Shown: positions 12,069 through 24,339, numbered from the stretch's first letter. The stretch is DNA of 64,000 bases from Nilaparvata lugens (GCF_014356525.2 NC_052504.1:59755637-59819636); one strand, 5' to 3'. The notes: a model not told the origin generated them from the sequence alone. Made by a program: numbers and translations.

Positions 12069-12069
<1 letters not shown>
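9511..12069. other. gene-poor region with old repeat fragments
   Basis: No gene recognised. A GC-richer patch with a GGGGCGGGGC run lies near 10215, a short (GATA)n near 10282 and a short (TA)n near 10583. GGTTGCACATAAATTTAACC at 11031-11050, paired with a GTTAACTTTAAT-type segment about 100 bp later, resembles the ends of a common insect MITE type. This is not firm. Confidence 0.4.

Positions 12070-12070
<1 letters not shown>

Positions 12071-12123
<53 letters not shown>
12071..12123. repeat. (TG)n microsatellite
   Basis: An uninterrupted TG run directly upstream of a 450-bp dispersed repeat copy. Confidence 0.95.
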
Positions 12124-12125
<2 letters not shown>

Positions 12126-12127
<2 letters not shown>

Positions 12128-12600
12128 CAAATTTATACCTAAAAAAGTAATTGATAAGCTCTATCAACTGCCACAATTCCCATATCTGTAAAAATTCCAG
12201 GAGCTCCGCCCCATCTATGCAAAGTTTGATTTTAGATTCCCAATTATCAGGCTTCAGATACAATTTAAACAAAAAAAATTCAAGTGGAAAAGATTGAGCA
12301 TAAAAATCTCTACAATTAATGTTCAGTAACATTTTCACCTTAAATTGAAAATAAGCTCGGAATTCGAGAAAATAAGATTATTAAATTGCAAACTGTTAGC
12401 AGCTGTTGATTCTATTAAATCATTCATCACGAAGAGATAGCAGACTTCGTGTGTCTGCAGCATTATTGTCCTGTCACCAGCTGGCTTAGATCTTTGAATA
12501 GTAGACTTGAGATGCGCGTGAACACTAGCGTTAGTTGATCAATTATCATAACGCCAAGGAAAGTTGTGTGAGAGCGCCGCACCAGATTTTTTGAAATATG
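12126..12600. repeat. dispersed repeat copy A (5'-truncated element)
   Basis: Matches 13112-13545 throughout. Landmarks are AGCTCTATCAACTGCCACAA, a CAGGAGCTCCGCCC block, CTGTCACCAGCTGGCTTAGA and the end GCCAAGGAAAGT (12553-12564). The copy lacks the left end present in copy B and begins at its TG tract. The minus-strand frame here (12051-12338) is a His/Thr dinucleotide artefact. Confidence 0.85.
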
Positions 12601-12674
12601 AAATGCATATTGGTATTCCATTATTCTGAGAGAAGTGATAAAGAAAAACATATTTTCGTCATATCACTATTTTT

Positions 12675-12847
12675 ACTTTCCTTGCCCTATTACCATAGGT
12701 AGGGAAAGTATTGCTTTCCGAAAAAAATTAAGGTACCCCAATTACTACATTTCTATACGTTTCAAGGTCCCCTGAGTCCGAAAAAGTGGTTTTTGGGCAT
12801 TGGTCTGTATGTGTGTGTGTGTGTTTGTGTGGTGTGTGTGTGTGTGT

Positions 12848-12905
<58 letters not shown>

Positions 12906-13515
12906 AGTGTATGTGCGTCTGTGTACACGATATCTCATCTCCCAATTAACGGAATTACTTGGAATTTGGAACTTAAGGTCCTTACAATATAAGGATCCGA
13001 CACGAACAATTTCGATCAAATGCAATTCAAGATGGCGGATAAAATGGCGAAAATGTTGTCAAAAACAGGGTTTTTCGCGATTTTCTCGAAAACGGCTCCA
13101 ACGATTTTGATTAAATTCATACCTGGAATAGTCTTTGATGAGCTCTATCAATTGCCACAAGTCCCATATCTGTAAAAATTTCAGGAGCTCCGCCCAATCT
13201 ATGCAAAGTTGGATTTCAGATTCCCAATTATCAGGCATCAGATACAATTTAAACAAAAAAAATCGAGTGTTGAGTAACATTTTCACCTAAAATTGAAATT
13301 AAGCTCGAAATTCGAGAAAATGTGATTATCCAATTGCAAACTGTTGGCAACTGTTGATTCTATTAAATCATTCACTATGAAGAGATATCAGACCTCGTAT
13401 ATCTCCAGCGTTATTGTCCTGTCACCAGCTGGCTTAGATCTTTGTTTATAAGTAGACTTCTGATGCGCGTGAACACTAGCGTCAGGTGATCAATTCTATT
13501 AACGGCAAGGAAAGT
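12675..13515. mobile_element. 841-bp MITE-like element with internal (TG)n
   Basis: ACTTTCCTTGCC at 12675-12686 is matched by GGCAAGGAAAGT at 13504-13515, a 12-bp perfect terminal inverted repeat. Inside are a long TG tract (12810-12902), an AAGATGGCGGATAAAATGGC segment near 13029, and the 450-bp block shared with copy A. Homology with copy A continues about 30 bp past the right inverted repeat, so the true boundary may lie a little outside. No coding capacity. Confidence 0.6.
12810..12902. repeat. (TG)n microsatellite with interruptions
   Basis: About 90 bp of TG with a few GG and TT interruptions near the left side. It gives His/Thr and Val/Cys artefact frames on both strands. Confidence 0.95.
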
Positions 13516-13545
13516 TGTGTGAGTGCGCCATACTAGATTTTTTTT

Positions 13546-14069
13546 AAAGTGGATTACTTCCCAACTCTTCAACCCCAAAACGTTTCTAGTAATATCGATA
13601 TTAAAGGTAGAACTGTGTACCTTCTGTATTTGTTTACATAATACAGATCTATGGTTAAATCAGAAATTTGAGAAATTCACTATTCTACACATTCTGAGAA
13701 CGAATATTTTTCTGAATAGAGGCTTGTTTTATTATTGCAAGCATGCTAGCTTATATGTGAGAAAAAAATTGAGAAAGTAGCTTAGTATATTAGTTATAAG
13801 CTATTAAGTAGATTGGTAACTGTATTATTACAGAGTTGAATAGCATCTCGTATGATCATTGGTTTCCAATCCACAAACTGGGTAGTGCGGGTACCGTAGG
13901 CCTACCATTACTACACCTTCTTTCTATAGTCGAAGCTACAACGTAAGAACGTTTTGTCTCATATACCCATTCAAATCTACGATTGTTTGAGCAGATCAGA
14001 TCTTTCAAGCTCGAGTTGTCATTAATTTGTTGAATATTGCTTTTTACTCGTATACGGTTCAGTAAAGGA
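13546..14069. other. spacer, no gene seen
   Basis: An 85-codon plus-strand frame (13523-13780) starts in the repeat edge and shows no domain. Treated as non-coding. Confidence 0.4.
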
Positions 14070-14830
14070 TATACTGAGTGAGTTAAATGTATGGGAACCC
14101 ATCAATAAATTGGAGACTGTTGTACAAATAATACTGCAACTTTCAGGATAAGTTATTGGTAAAATACTCTACCTTTCGACCTGCAACTGAATTTCAACCC
14201 CTCATAAGAGGGTGACTTAGTGGTTGTAGCTCGAATATTTTAAATGTAAACATCCATTGTGTGGTACATAATTTTAAAGGCCTTTTGAAACAAGAAAGAT
14301 GTCATCAACAAAAATGTTCTATTATACAAAATGTACTTGTATCCAAAATGGCGGATGATTGAAGTTTTAGTTTTTAAAAAAATGAGGGGTTGTAACTCAA
14401 ATGTTTTGGACGTAAACACCCATTGTGTGATACATAATTTTGAAGCTCAATACTAGAAATATGACATCAATGAAAATGCTCTATGATACTTTTATCCAAA
14501 ATGGTGGCTGATTAAAATTTATCAATTATTTCTTAGAAAACTCAAACTTCAATCATCCGCCATTTTGGATACAAGTATCATAGAAAATTTCAGTCAATAC
14601 CATATTTCTTGTTTCAAAAAGGCCTTAAAAAAGATGTACCACACAATGGATGTTTAAATTTAAAATATTCGAGTTACAACCCCTAAGTCACCCTCTTATG
14701 AGGGGTTGAAATTCAGTTGTAGGCAAAAGTTAGAGTATTTGAGCAATAACTTATCCTGAAAGTTACAGTATTATTTTTACAATAGTCTCCAATTTATTGA
14801 AGGGTTCCCATACATATGACTCACTCTGTA
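14070..14830. mobile_element. foldback element with direct and inverted internal copies
   Basis: The ends TATACTGAGTGAGT (14070) and the reverse complement of GACTCACTCTGTA (ending 14830) form long inverted arms of about 290 bp, 14070-14362 and 14528-14830. The centre (about 14390-14510) is a further direct copy of part of the left arm. All three copies carry a CCATTGTGTGRTACA word and an AAAATGGCGG or AAAATGGTGG word. No transposase frame. The architecture matches the larger element at 39204-40434. Confidence 0.8.
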
Positions 14831-15065
14831 CACAATTAACATTTTAACATAATAAACATTACAACCCATTTATTTGGAGCATTAAGTACCGTAGTAATTT
14901 TTGTAGCAATAATGTTCTAAAGCATAAATCTGAATTCACAAAATATCTCATCGAAAAGCCTATTCCAGCGATTATTAATCTGTGTGCCGTGAAATTCTGG
15001 CAACACATATATATTACCTATAATCAGAGGAAACTTCTAGATTCTTTATTCCGTCCTATAATATA

Positions 15066-16417
15066 ACTAGCAAGAACCCGTGCTTCGCAAGGATCTATTT
15101 TAAAATTTCACAAAATGAAAACTTGACGTAATGAATTTTGAAGAATTGAGAAAAGGCCTATAACCATCCTTGGTTAATTAAGAATCTATAAGCAACATTT
15201 CAAGTTAATTAGTCCAGTAGTTCAGACGTGATGATGCGTCAAACATAATTTTCCTATCCCGTACGTGCATAAGCCAGCTCCTCACTTTATATAATTATTA
15301 TAGAGATATAGTTAACGACTGCAAGAGATAGGACTGTGGAACAGAATAGTGGTGAAGCTATGATAGCGCCAGAAGTGTCTCAAACACAATAGTAGGTACT
15401 ACATGAACTTTTTGAAAGTGATTTGAAAAAATGTTAAAACAACAGAACTGAATCCTCATCAATCTACCTTCATTTAGAGAGGCTTTTGTTTGAGCCGAAT
15501 GGAAATCTATTTATAAAAAAATGAATGTCTGTTTGTCCTGTAGACTCGAAAACTACATGACAGAACGGCATGAAACTTTGGAAATATGTTGTGTGAGTAT
15601 TGGGGATAGTTTCTGACCAAAAATTTTAATAGGGGGCCAATAATAATTATTTATCAATCCATTTTACAGACCCATGCTTTCGAAATTTTCGGCCAAGCGG
15701 CAACCGAAGAATGGAAAGGTTATCATGATTCAAGATCATATTGTGATAATATGATTTAGCATCTAAAGTTACCAGCTGTAATAAACACATCACCCTGTGA
15801 TAAATTATTGTGTACTGGTAGTTTGGAGTAGAAGTGTAGTTGATTGGTACCAGCTGTTGATAATGGTTCCTTAGAAGACCTATACAAATAATTATCACTC
15901 CCCAATCATTGAGAAACTGGAAAATGTTGAAAAAAATAATTCACCTAATGAAAGAGAGTATATATAAATATTGTATAGTATATATGTATAGTATTCATAT
16001 TGCATTCATCAATTACTGAAGAATGAAAGAATAATTTACAATTTTTTGAATTTAGCTTAGCTTATATTCATCCTAAAATGGGAAGAATATGGAATTCTGT
16101 GGGTTCATCGAACATCGCATATTTCCTGGACCATATATCGACAATCTACAGCTATGAAAACATTGAATATTTTTCTTTGAAACACTGATATAACCTTTTT
16201 TTTAATTGAAAACTTTACTGATAGATATTACTACCAATTGATTGAGAATAATAATATGTTTTCGGAATAATGAATGCTGCATGACTAAGCACATAGGAAG
16301 TCCGTATTGAGATGTAAATGAACATGTTGATTGTCAGATAAATTTCATGATTCACCAAATAAAGTCAAGTGTAACATGAGATACATTGGCGGTACGAAGT
16401 TTGCTGGGTAAGCTAGT
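15066..16417. mobile_element. non-autonomous element with ACTAGC/GCTAGT ends
   Basis: Begins ACTAGCAAGAACCCGTGCTT (15066) and ends with ACGAAGTTTGCTGGGTAAGC followed by TAGT (to 16417). The outer bases form an imperfect inverted repeat (ACTAGC, ACCC, CTTCG in the same order). Inside is a familiar degenerate segment around CGAAAACTACATGACAGAAC and a short GTTCAGACGTGATGATGCGT. No convincing protein; the 83-codon minus-strand frame has no domain. CTAG at the end also fits a Helitron-type 3' end, so the class is undecided. Confidence 0.55.
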
Positions 16418-16722
16418 TGTAAATTAAGCTTTATTATTAATAGACAACGCTGAAAAAGACAGGCTCAATCACCAGGAATACTATAAATCTATGAGGGACC
16501 AGTAAGCCATTAATTTTGAGTAAATCAATTACTTCCATTATGGACACTGGATACATCATGGACAATCAATACATATGAAATTTATTAGCTACCGTACAGA
16601 ATAAAAAATTTTTGATTGCAGTGACCCCGACTACTGTATTATGAATAAGCATTCGGATCAAATATAAGGATTTACTCCCATCTCTCATCAACTCGTAATT
16701 TTTATTCACAAAATATTAACAA

Positions 16723-16754
<32 letters not shown>

Positions 16755-16924
16755 AGTTATATTTAATAAACTCACGGCTAGTAGGTACTCAAGTTTGTCT
16801 TTTTCTGGCCGTGCTACAAATAAATGTAGGTATATGTTTGACATTTTGTTTCTGTAATATTGTTGTCTATTAAGAAAGTTTTCAATGTGATTTTTGATGG
16901 CAATAAAATTTGAATTTGAAAGAA

Positions 16925-17218
16925 GAATTATCCTGAACCCCCCTGTGATCCTGATTGGAATTTTTCTGCATAGATCTGATTTTTTTCGTACCTGAACGAA
17001 AAAGTTCCTCATGACTTTGCTATGCAATGAACGGTTGAAAAGTGAAAATTTTGGGGGGCCCAGCTCCCTCAGGGGGGGGGCAGATTTCTGAAAATCCTTT
17101 TGTAGTGGATGTTTTGAGGCTACAATAAACAATTGTGTGAAATTTCAAATTTTAGGCTTAGTAGTTTGGGCTGTGGTGTGATTTCAGTTTGTCGTGGCTT
17201 AGCCTTTTAGATATAGGT
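16925..17218. repeat. dispersed repeat, copy 1
   Basis: Matches 19505-19803 in the same orientation. Shared landmarks are CTGAACCCCCCTGTG or its variant, a GTTCCTCATGACTTTGCT block, a C-rich CAGCTCCCTCAGGGGGG segment and the terminal GGCTTAGCCTTTTA. The copy ends where the GAA tract begins. Frames on the minus strand (138 and 87 codons) read through both copies and are repeat-derived. Confidence 0.8.
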
Positions 17219-17758
17219 AGAAGAAGAAGAAGAAGACGAAGAAGAAGAAGAAGAAGAAGAAGAAGAAGAAGAGAGAAGAAGAAGAAGAAGAAGAAGAAGA
17301 AGAGAAGAAGAAGAAGAAAGAAGAAGAGAAGAAGAAGAAGAAGAAGAAGAAAGAAGAAGAAGAAGAAGAAGAAGAAGAAGAAGAAGAAGAAGAAGAAGAA
17401 GAAGAAGAGAAGAAGAAGAGAAGAAGAAGAAAGAAGAAGAAGAAGAGAAAAGAAGAGAAGAAGAAGAAGAAGAAGAAGAAGAAGAGAGAAGAAGAAGAAG
17501 AAGAAGAGAAGAAGAAGAAGAAGAAGAAGAAGAAGAAGAAGAAGAAGAAGAAGAAGAAGAAGAAGACGAAGAAGAAGAAGAAGAAGAAGAAGAAAGAAGA
17601 AGAAGAAGAAGAAGAAGAAGAAAGAAGAAGAAGAGAAGAAGAAGAAGAAGAAGAAGAAGAAGAAGCAGAAGAAGAAGAGAGAAGAAGAAGAAGAAGAAGA
17701 AGAAGAAAGAAGAAGAAGAAGAAGAAGAAAGAAGAGAAGAAGAAGAAGAATAGAAGAG
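17219..17758. repeat. long (GAA)n / (TTC)n tract, about 540 bp
   Basis: Almost pure GAA with occasional one-base slips (GAGA, GAAA) and two GAC units. Every frame translates to homopolymer blocks (Lys, Arg, Glu or Phe, Leu, Ser), so the 199-235 codon frames here are not genes. GAA/TTC tracts of this length are known to form triplex (H-) DNA. Confidence 0.97.
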
Positions 17759-17811
17759 GATAGATTATTATGTTGCTTTGGCCTGTGATCTGTATAAATG
17801 TCCTGTAACAA

Positions 17812-18080
17812 CTAAAGGTGCGTCCATACATGCCGAACCGAACCTCGAACCGCGCAGCAAAACGTGCATTCCTCCGAACATCTTGCCTTTCAACGAACAT
17901 GAGCATATGTTAAAAATCAGCAGTTAATCATTCGCCGTACCGTACTCCGAACCATTCGGCGTGCCGCTTGCCTCTGTTCTAACTGCTCGCCTCACCTCAC
18001 TCCGAACGCTGAACTTTTCAGCCAATCAGAGCCCTCGATTACAATTCGCCGTGCAGCTCGCTCCACAATATTTTGGCTAT
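17812..18080. repeat. GC/CpG-richer island with repeated CCGAAC words
   Basis: Begins GGTGCGTCCATACATGCCGA and contains CCGAAC or TCCGAAC at least six times plus CATTCGGCGTGCCGC. It contrasts with its AT-rich surroundings and is probably an old MITE. A matching right terminus is not visible. Confidence 0.35.
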
Positions 18081-19504
18081 CCATCACAAGTGGAAAACAT
18101 GCGAACATGAATACAGAAGTATGGGCAATTTTTTATTTGATTAAATTCATGGTTTGAAGAATTCATTGTTACGAATGATAAATTGATAGGAGCTTATAAA
18201 TATTTTCTAATTCAAATGAAATAACTTCTGAAAAAATAATGATTGGATGAATACCAATATTTAATTATTGTTGACCAAGAACTAAGTACATCAACAATTC
18301 ATTCAACTAATTCTGTATTGATAAAATTATAAATAATTTCTCTATTGATAATCAATTTCATCAACTAACTGAAAAAAGTACTTCAATTTCCATGAATTTA
18401 TTAATAGAATTATATAAATCTCAAGTGTAGGTCATATCTAAATTCACAAAGAGTTCGATTCTTGTTGGCAAGATAGATGTTATTCAATGCAGAAATCATT
18501 GTTATTTTACTAAAAGATAGGATAAAATGAATAGTTATCTTTCAGGGGGAGTTTTGACAACCCACAAAACTCATTTTTCATTTGAAGAAATAATATCAAA
18601 AAGGTGCATAGGACCTTACTTTTTTGTTTAGCTTGCCAAAATACCCCTCATTTCAATATTAAAATTTTCGACTGACTGTACAGTGAGTCAATCATTCTAT
18701 CAAGGCTTGAATAATTTTGAAATTTTAATTAAATGAAAATGGTAGAGAATAATTATCATGTAGATATCAACACCTTTATTTAAAGACATATTAACTGCAT
18801 GCGTTTTCATATTGCCGATACAGCATTGATAAAACTGTAGACGTTTATTTAGCAGTCTCAAAAAACTGTTATAGCTGAAAAATTAATAATACATGCCACG
18901 TGTAGGCTTATACATTGAATCAGGGAAACGAAGTTCAAAACTCTGGTTTTCCTAAACATATGTTTTTGAGATAATTTCTTTGATGCAGCTGTTTCACATT
19001 CACCATTATAAATTATACAGAGTTTGTGAAAATAAAAATATTTATTGATTACCAAAACAATACTATTATTATATTAATGATAATAATTAATTATTGAAAC
19101 AATACTTTTATTATATTAATAATAATAAAATTATTAAACATATTTATCAATTATTATCAGAACAATATTATTGAGGTTGAGTGGAATCAGGTAGAAAACA
19201 TTAATAGAACAGATGTTCTTTTTTGAATTTCTATCATATTATTTTGTTATTTCCAATGATTACAACATATGTTAGAATATCACATGTCAATAAATAAATT
19301 ATCTCATTTCCATATGGCACTCACCTTACCATGTTCATAACCTTACTTAATAGGATCCTTTTTCATCCTTTGAAAACCTTAGAGGCAAAATATCTCAGAA
19401 TCCGTTCTTAGTGCGCGTGTAGCATGTTTGAAGAATATTTGTGCAAAGTTTCAAGTCTGTAGGACAATTAGTTTGGTCTGTAGTGTGATTTTACATCAAA
19501 ATTT
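18081..19504. other. AT-rich spacer, no gene seen
   Basis: Contains a local duplication of an ACAATACTATTATTATATTA-type segment (about 19056-19160). No gene or element end recognised. Confidence 0.4.
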
Positions 19505-19803
19505 CCGAAAAATGCCCTCTCCTGGACCCCCCTGTGCTCCTGATCGAAATTTTTCTGTATAGATCTAATTTTTTTTCGTAGCTGAACAAAAAAGTTCCTC
19601 ACGACTTTGCTGTGCAATGAGCGGTTAAAAAGTACAAAATTTTGGGGTGGCCCCAGCTCTCTCAGGGGGGCAAATTTCTGAAATCCTTTCTTAGTGGATG
19701 TTTTCAGGCTACCATAAAAACAATCGTGCAAAATTTCAAGTTTTTAGGCTCAGTAGTTTGGGCTGTGGTGTGATTTCAGTCTGTCGGGGCTTAGCCTTTT
19801 ATA
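19505..19803. repeat. dispersed repeat, copy 2
   Basis: Direct copy of 16925-17218 with substitutions and small indels. It shares GTAGTTTGGGCTGTGGTGTG and the GGCTTAGCCTTTTA end. Confidence 0.8.
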
Positions 19804-19853
19804 AGTATAGAGAATAAAGGAAAGAATAAATTGGCTTATACACGTACGGATAG

Positions 19854-19953
19854 NNNNNNNNNNNNNNNNNNNNNNNNNNNNNNNNNNNNNNNNNNNNNNN
19901 NNNNNNNNNNNNNNNNNNNNNNNNNNNNNNNNNNNNNNNNNNNNNNNNNNNNN
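19854..19953. other. assembly gap, 100 N
   Basis: Exactly 100 unknown bases, a conventional placeholder for a gap of unknown size. The LINE that follows extends into it. Confidence 0.99.
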
Positions 19954-22358
19954 ATGTGTGGCGGGAGACATGAATATAAATACACATTCAACTAGTTTCC
20001 TGGTCAAGATTATCTGCATATTTTCAATAGTAATGGCTATAAGTCTTACATAACTGATGATACCCGAGTAACAACCACAACAAATTCTTGCATTGACCAC
20101 ATTTTTTATAAAAATTCAGGCAACCATTCTATGTCCATCAAAGGAGCTATACTTAGGACACCAAACTGACCACTACGCGGTTGTACTGAACTGGTGAAGG
20201 TTCCTATCAATAAGGTAATAGAAACGTATGATAAACACATTAACTAGAACCAACTATCATGCACTATTGGAACGCATAGGAATGAGGATTGGGAAGAAAT
20301 CTATACCATGAAAATGGAAGCATTGACACTATTATGGATAAATTTGTCGATCGTTTGACCAGTCTCATCAATCAATGCAAGAAGGTAAAAGTGATACCTA
20401 ACAGACTCCCCTGAAGCCCTGGATATCTGAAGGTCAATAATCACGCGGGACAAAATGCATTCTAGACTCAGAAGAGATCCTAATAACAATATCTTAAAGA
20501 ATGAATATAAGGCTTATCGTAATGGTTTGAATAAGATTATAAATCATGCAAAGGAAGTCTACTATAAAGGGAAAATTGAAAATTGTAATAACAACAGCAT
20601 GAAGTTGAGGAAGTGCATAAACGAAGTTATAGGTGAGGCCAGTATCAAGGAAAAGAGTACTGAACTTGATGCTCACTCCTAAACAATTATTTCACAAATG
20701 TGGGTAAATTACAAGCTCAAACTATCAATATCCTGATAATACTGGTGATCGATTTCCTGCAATACAGATCGATAACACGTTTTTTATAAGACCAACTTGC
20801 CAGTTGAAGTTGAGGCAACTATTAAAAATCTAAAGAACAACTGCAGTCCTGGTATTGAGGTCTAGGTAATATTACGCTGAAGAAAATAGCCAATTTTATA
20901 TCTCAACCTCTCGCTTTCATTTTTAATGGATGCTTTGAGGAGGGATATTTTCCCGAGCACCTCAATTCAGCCAAAATAAAACCTCTATTCAAACAAGGTG
21001 ACCCGACTAATCCCTGTAATTATAGAGACGATTAGTCTTATCAGCAACCTTGCTAAAATAATGGAGAAACTAATAAAGTCAAGAGTTGTTTCTTTCTTGA
21101 ATCTTAACAAAATAATCAACAAGAACCAATTCGGTTTCCAAAATGGTAAAAGTACATCTGACGCTCTAATAAAATTCATCAATACTTTATCTGATAAAAT
21201 AAACTCAATAAAAAACTATTGCGGTCTTCCTGGATATACGCAAAGCTTTTGATACAATACCTCATAATACTTTGTTCAATAAACTGGAGTCCTATGGTTT
21301 CAGAGGAGTCTCACTTAAATTGTTCAAAAGCTATTTGAGTAATAGAACCCAGTCCCTAACCATAAATGATGAATCTAGTGTAACTAACTTAACTTCTTAT
21401 GGTCTCCTCAAGGTACTGTATTCTCCCATCCTTTTCATACTCTATGTAAATGACTTTTTAAATTTAAGACTTCTAAACTCAACTGTGATATCCTTTGCAG
21501 ATGATACTGCAGCTATTTTTACGGTAATTCATGGAACGAAGTTCATACCATAGCTGAAAATAATATGCGTTCAATTAAGAAGTTGTTAGATAAGAATACC
21601 TTAAGTTTAAATATTGAAAAAACTAATTACATAACTTTTTCTGCAAATAGAGTAGGACAGCCTAACGAGAATCAAGATTTGAGACTCCATTCTCAGTGCA
21701 ATTTAAACTTGGGTAATTGTGATTGTCCCACCATTAAAAAAGTCAATAATACTAAGTATTTGGGAATTATAATTGATGGAAACCTTAAATGGGATGTTCA
21801 TATTAAATACATATGTAGAAAATTAGATATTTATCTTTTAAATTTTATCAAGTTAACAGATTTCTTAATAAGAACCACCTGAAAATGATGTATCATGCTC
21901 TAGTCGAGTCAATTCTGCAGTATGGCATAGTTGTTTGGGGAGGCTGTTTCAACTGTCATATTGCTGAATTATTTGTAGCACAAAAACTGATAATTAAAAC
22001 TATATTAAGCAAACCCAGGATCTATCCAACGGATATGGTTTTTAGTGATTTTGAGGTCATGACTATACGTCAATTATACATAAAAACCGTAATTGAGTAC
22101 TTAATAAAATATAGATCCGATTTTCCTCTCACAATAAACTCTACTCTTAATTATTATAATCTAAGGGCCACTGCTAACAAATATGTAACCTATAACACTG
22201 ATATTGAATGTATAAGGAGGCAATTAATTTACATAGGTACTAAAATAATAAACCTCATTCCAAATCACTTTCTCATGGACAATAAGATCAGTGGGAAAAT
22301 TAAACTGAATATAAAAAACTGGACATACAGTAATTTCTTCTTCCATTTAGATATATGA
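19954..22358 (+). pseudogene. CR1/Jockey-like LINE, endonuclease C-term plus reverse transcriptase, frameshifted
   Basis: Translation immediately after the gap gives GDMNIN, then SCIDHIFYKN and TDHYAV. These are landmarks of the apurinic-endonuclease-type (EEP) domain, so the 5' part is in or beyond the gap. A basic linker (20455-20682) precedes the RT: ISLISNLAKIMEKLI (about 21030), NQFGFQNGKST, FLDIRKAFDT (frameshifted), SPILFILYVND and the catalytic FADDTA (about 21500). Then come TKYLGIIIDGNLKWDVHI and a C-terminal YGIVVWGG block ending at 22358. At least five frame changes or stops separate these pieces, and the PQG of RT block 4 is lost. It acted in target-primed reverse transcription and is now dead. 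Confidence 0.88.
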
Positions 22359-22682
22359 CTCGAGATTTCTGCTCCAGCATTGTTTTTTTATTTTTCAGTG
22401 GACTCGCTTACCTTTATTTTGAGTACCTATTCTCTGTTTCTTCCTTCCCCCCATTTCTCCCTTCCTTTTTTTCCTCATTACTTCTTCTCTTTTTGCCTGC
22501 CTATTACATGGGGAACCATAGTTGGCTAGGTACCTTCCTCTCTATTTTTCTCTCTCCAACACACCCAAGCACTAAGCCCATTGTTTTTTTATATCTGTAA
22601 CATTGTGTTTTATTTGTTACGTAAATCTTTGTATTTTTGTTGTGTCTTGTTTTGTTTGTTTTTAATAAATTGAAACTGAAAC
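22359..22682 (+). mobile_element. 3' UTR and tail of the LINE
   Basis: A T/C-rich untranslated region follows the RT stop. It ends with AATAAATTGAAACTGAAACT, a polyadenylation-like signal followed by a short tandem repeat of the kind CR1-like LINEs use as a 3' tail instead of poly(A). Confidence 0.6.
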
Positions 22683-22975
22683 TATTTACGAAAAATAATA
22701 ATAATAGTTACAAGAATAAATAGGTGTTTTTATTAATTTTAACAATTATTAAATCAATAATTATAATTTGTTGAGTAATACACAGTCAGAATAAACTGTA
22801 GATTGACGGCGAGCAATGCTGTACCTGCAAGCCCGGTTATAGAGAAGGGGTTTACAATAAGGGTTATAGGAAGAAGGGTTTAGGGCAGTTTTATTAGGGA
22901 ACGGTATGAAGTTTTTTTAGTGTTTATGCAATTTGTAACCGCGTGTTGTCGGTGTGCAGACTGGATCTGTGCACC

Positions 22976-23290
22976 CAGTGATTGATTGAGTACTTTATTT
23001 ATGTAGATTACAATATATACTGGCTATACACTTATATACAATAGCTTACAATACAGCAAAATTATAGATGAATTTACATAATATAGACTAAGAAAATAAT
23101 TATTGAACTGTAAATGATATGGAATAGCAATTTGTAATATAATAACTATAGATAATAATTAAATTGTTATGCATCTACATAAATTGGCAGAGCTTTGGAC
23201 ATATCAATGTCCATTCTTTGGAAAGAATATTAAAAATATCCTCCCCACTAACTCTCTACCAAAATATGGTGATGGATTGATATTAATGGT
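22976..23290 (-). mobile_element. 3' tail of another LINE, minus strand
   Basis: On the minus strand the sequence ends AAATAAAGTACTCAATCAATCA (split here as AAATAAAGTA and CTCAATCAATCA). This is a polyadenylation-like signal followed by a TCAA microsatellite tail, preceded by a non-coding AT-rich 3' UTR. It is probably a 5'-truncated LINE inserted in the opposite direction to the one at 19954-22682. Confidence 0.4.
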
Positions 23291-24339
23291 AAAGTGTGTG
23301 AGGTATAGTGTTCGGACGCTATCAATGTTGCTCTGTTGTCTGGCGTTGTGTGGTAGAGGGGGCAATTGAGGGGTGATGCGCAAGCATAATCGCCGCCTGT
23401 TGCCGATTGACAGCCAATCGAACAGCTCACTTCTTGTAATGTCAATTTTTGCAAAGTGATCTATTGATTATTTATTGTGATTTATTACAAGTGTCGTCTC
23501 GTCTAGTATCGTGATCTGGACCCGGGATCCTGGAAGCAAGGAGGATTTGGACATGAAGGTAGGCCTATGTTATTGTGCACTTAGCCATTTTAATTGTTCA
23601 ACTTGCTACCCGATGCCAGACAACCCAAAGTTCTCGATGTAATTTATACAGTCCACAAACCAGAGTGCTGTTTTGAGCCAGCCTCTGTCGAATTAAACAT
23701 GGTCCAACCGTCCGGGATTGATTTGTTAATCGAATTTGAATAGGAAATAAGTTTGAAATATTGTCTAATAGGTTTGTCGTTTTTTATGCCTATTTTATTC
23801 TTGGTTTTTCTGTGTATATGGCTTGTTTTTGTTGTCATAGATGAATATACGCTTTAATTGTGGTATTCTTAAGAAATTTGGGCTCAATTTAAGTTGGAAA
23901 TTGAGTAGAACAAGTGATATTTTGTAAATAATTGTGTCGTAGCTTTATTGCGTAAGATTGTTGCATTGGCGCCACAAGGCTGGACTGGCAAGTTCGTGTC
24001 AATGAGTAGAGAAAGACTTATACATCGTCTAGCTGTAACAGTAACTGGAACTGTTACTTTTTTCAAAGGATACTTGCAGTTATTTGCATTGATTATTGTG
24101 TTACTTCGTTATTAATAGCAGATATTGTTTGTTCCAATGAGTATCGATACAGTATTATTAGCCTCGTAACGATCATTCTCTACCGAGCATAAGTTGAAGT
24201 GCTGGCTAGGCTTGTATGATTAGATAAGCCAGCCATTGTTCGTTCCATTGTGTCGCTGCTCTCGTGTTTCCCTCTTATTCTTGTTTGGTTCTTTGTCTCA
24301 CTCTCTCTCTTGACGAGCGCTCACTGTTATCGCCTCACT
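23291..24339 (+). mobile_element. 5' leader / putative LTR region of BEL/Pao element
   Basis: Lies immediately upstream of the BEL/Pao gag. TTGGCGCCACAAGG at 23966-23979, preceded by TTGCA, looks like a primer-binding site after an LTR ending in CA. The left LTR edge cannot be fixed because no second LTR copy is present in the window. A frame open from a GTG at 24250 adds 30 hydrophobic residues before the first ATG. I treat that as untranslated. Confidence 0.4.

Noticed and set aside
12051..13025. His/Thr-rich and Val/Cys-rich frames
   Set aside because: Products of the TG/CA microsatellites inside a dispersed repeat.
17158..17906. Three long frames (199-235 codons) across the GAA tract
   Set aside because: They translate to blocks of Lys/Arg/Glu or Phe/Leu/Ser in every phase, which is simply the trinucleotide repeat with slips.
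23169..24066. Small frames upstream of the BEL/Pao gag
   Set aside because: They overlap the LINE tail and the putative LTR; no protein-family character.
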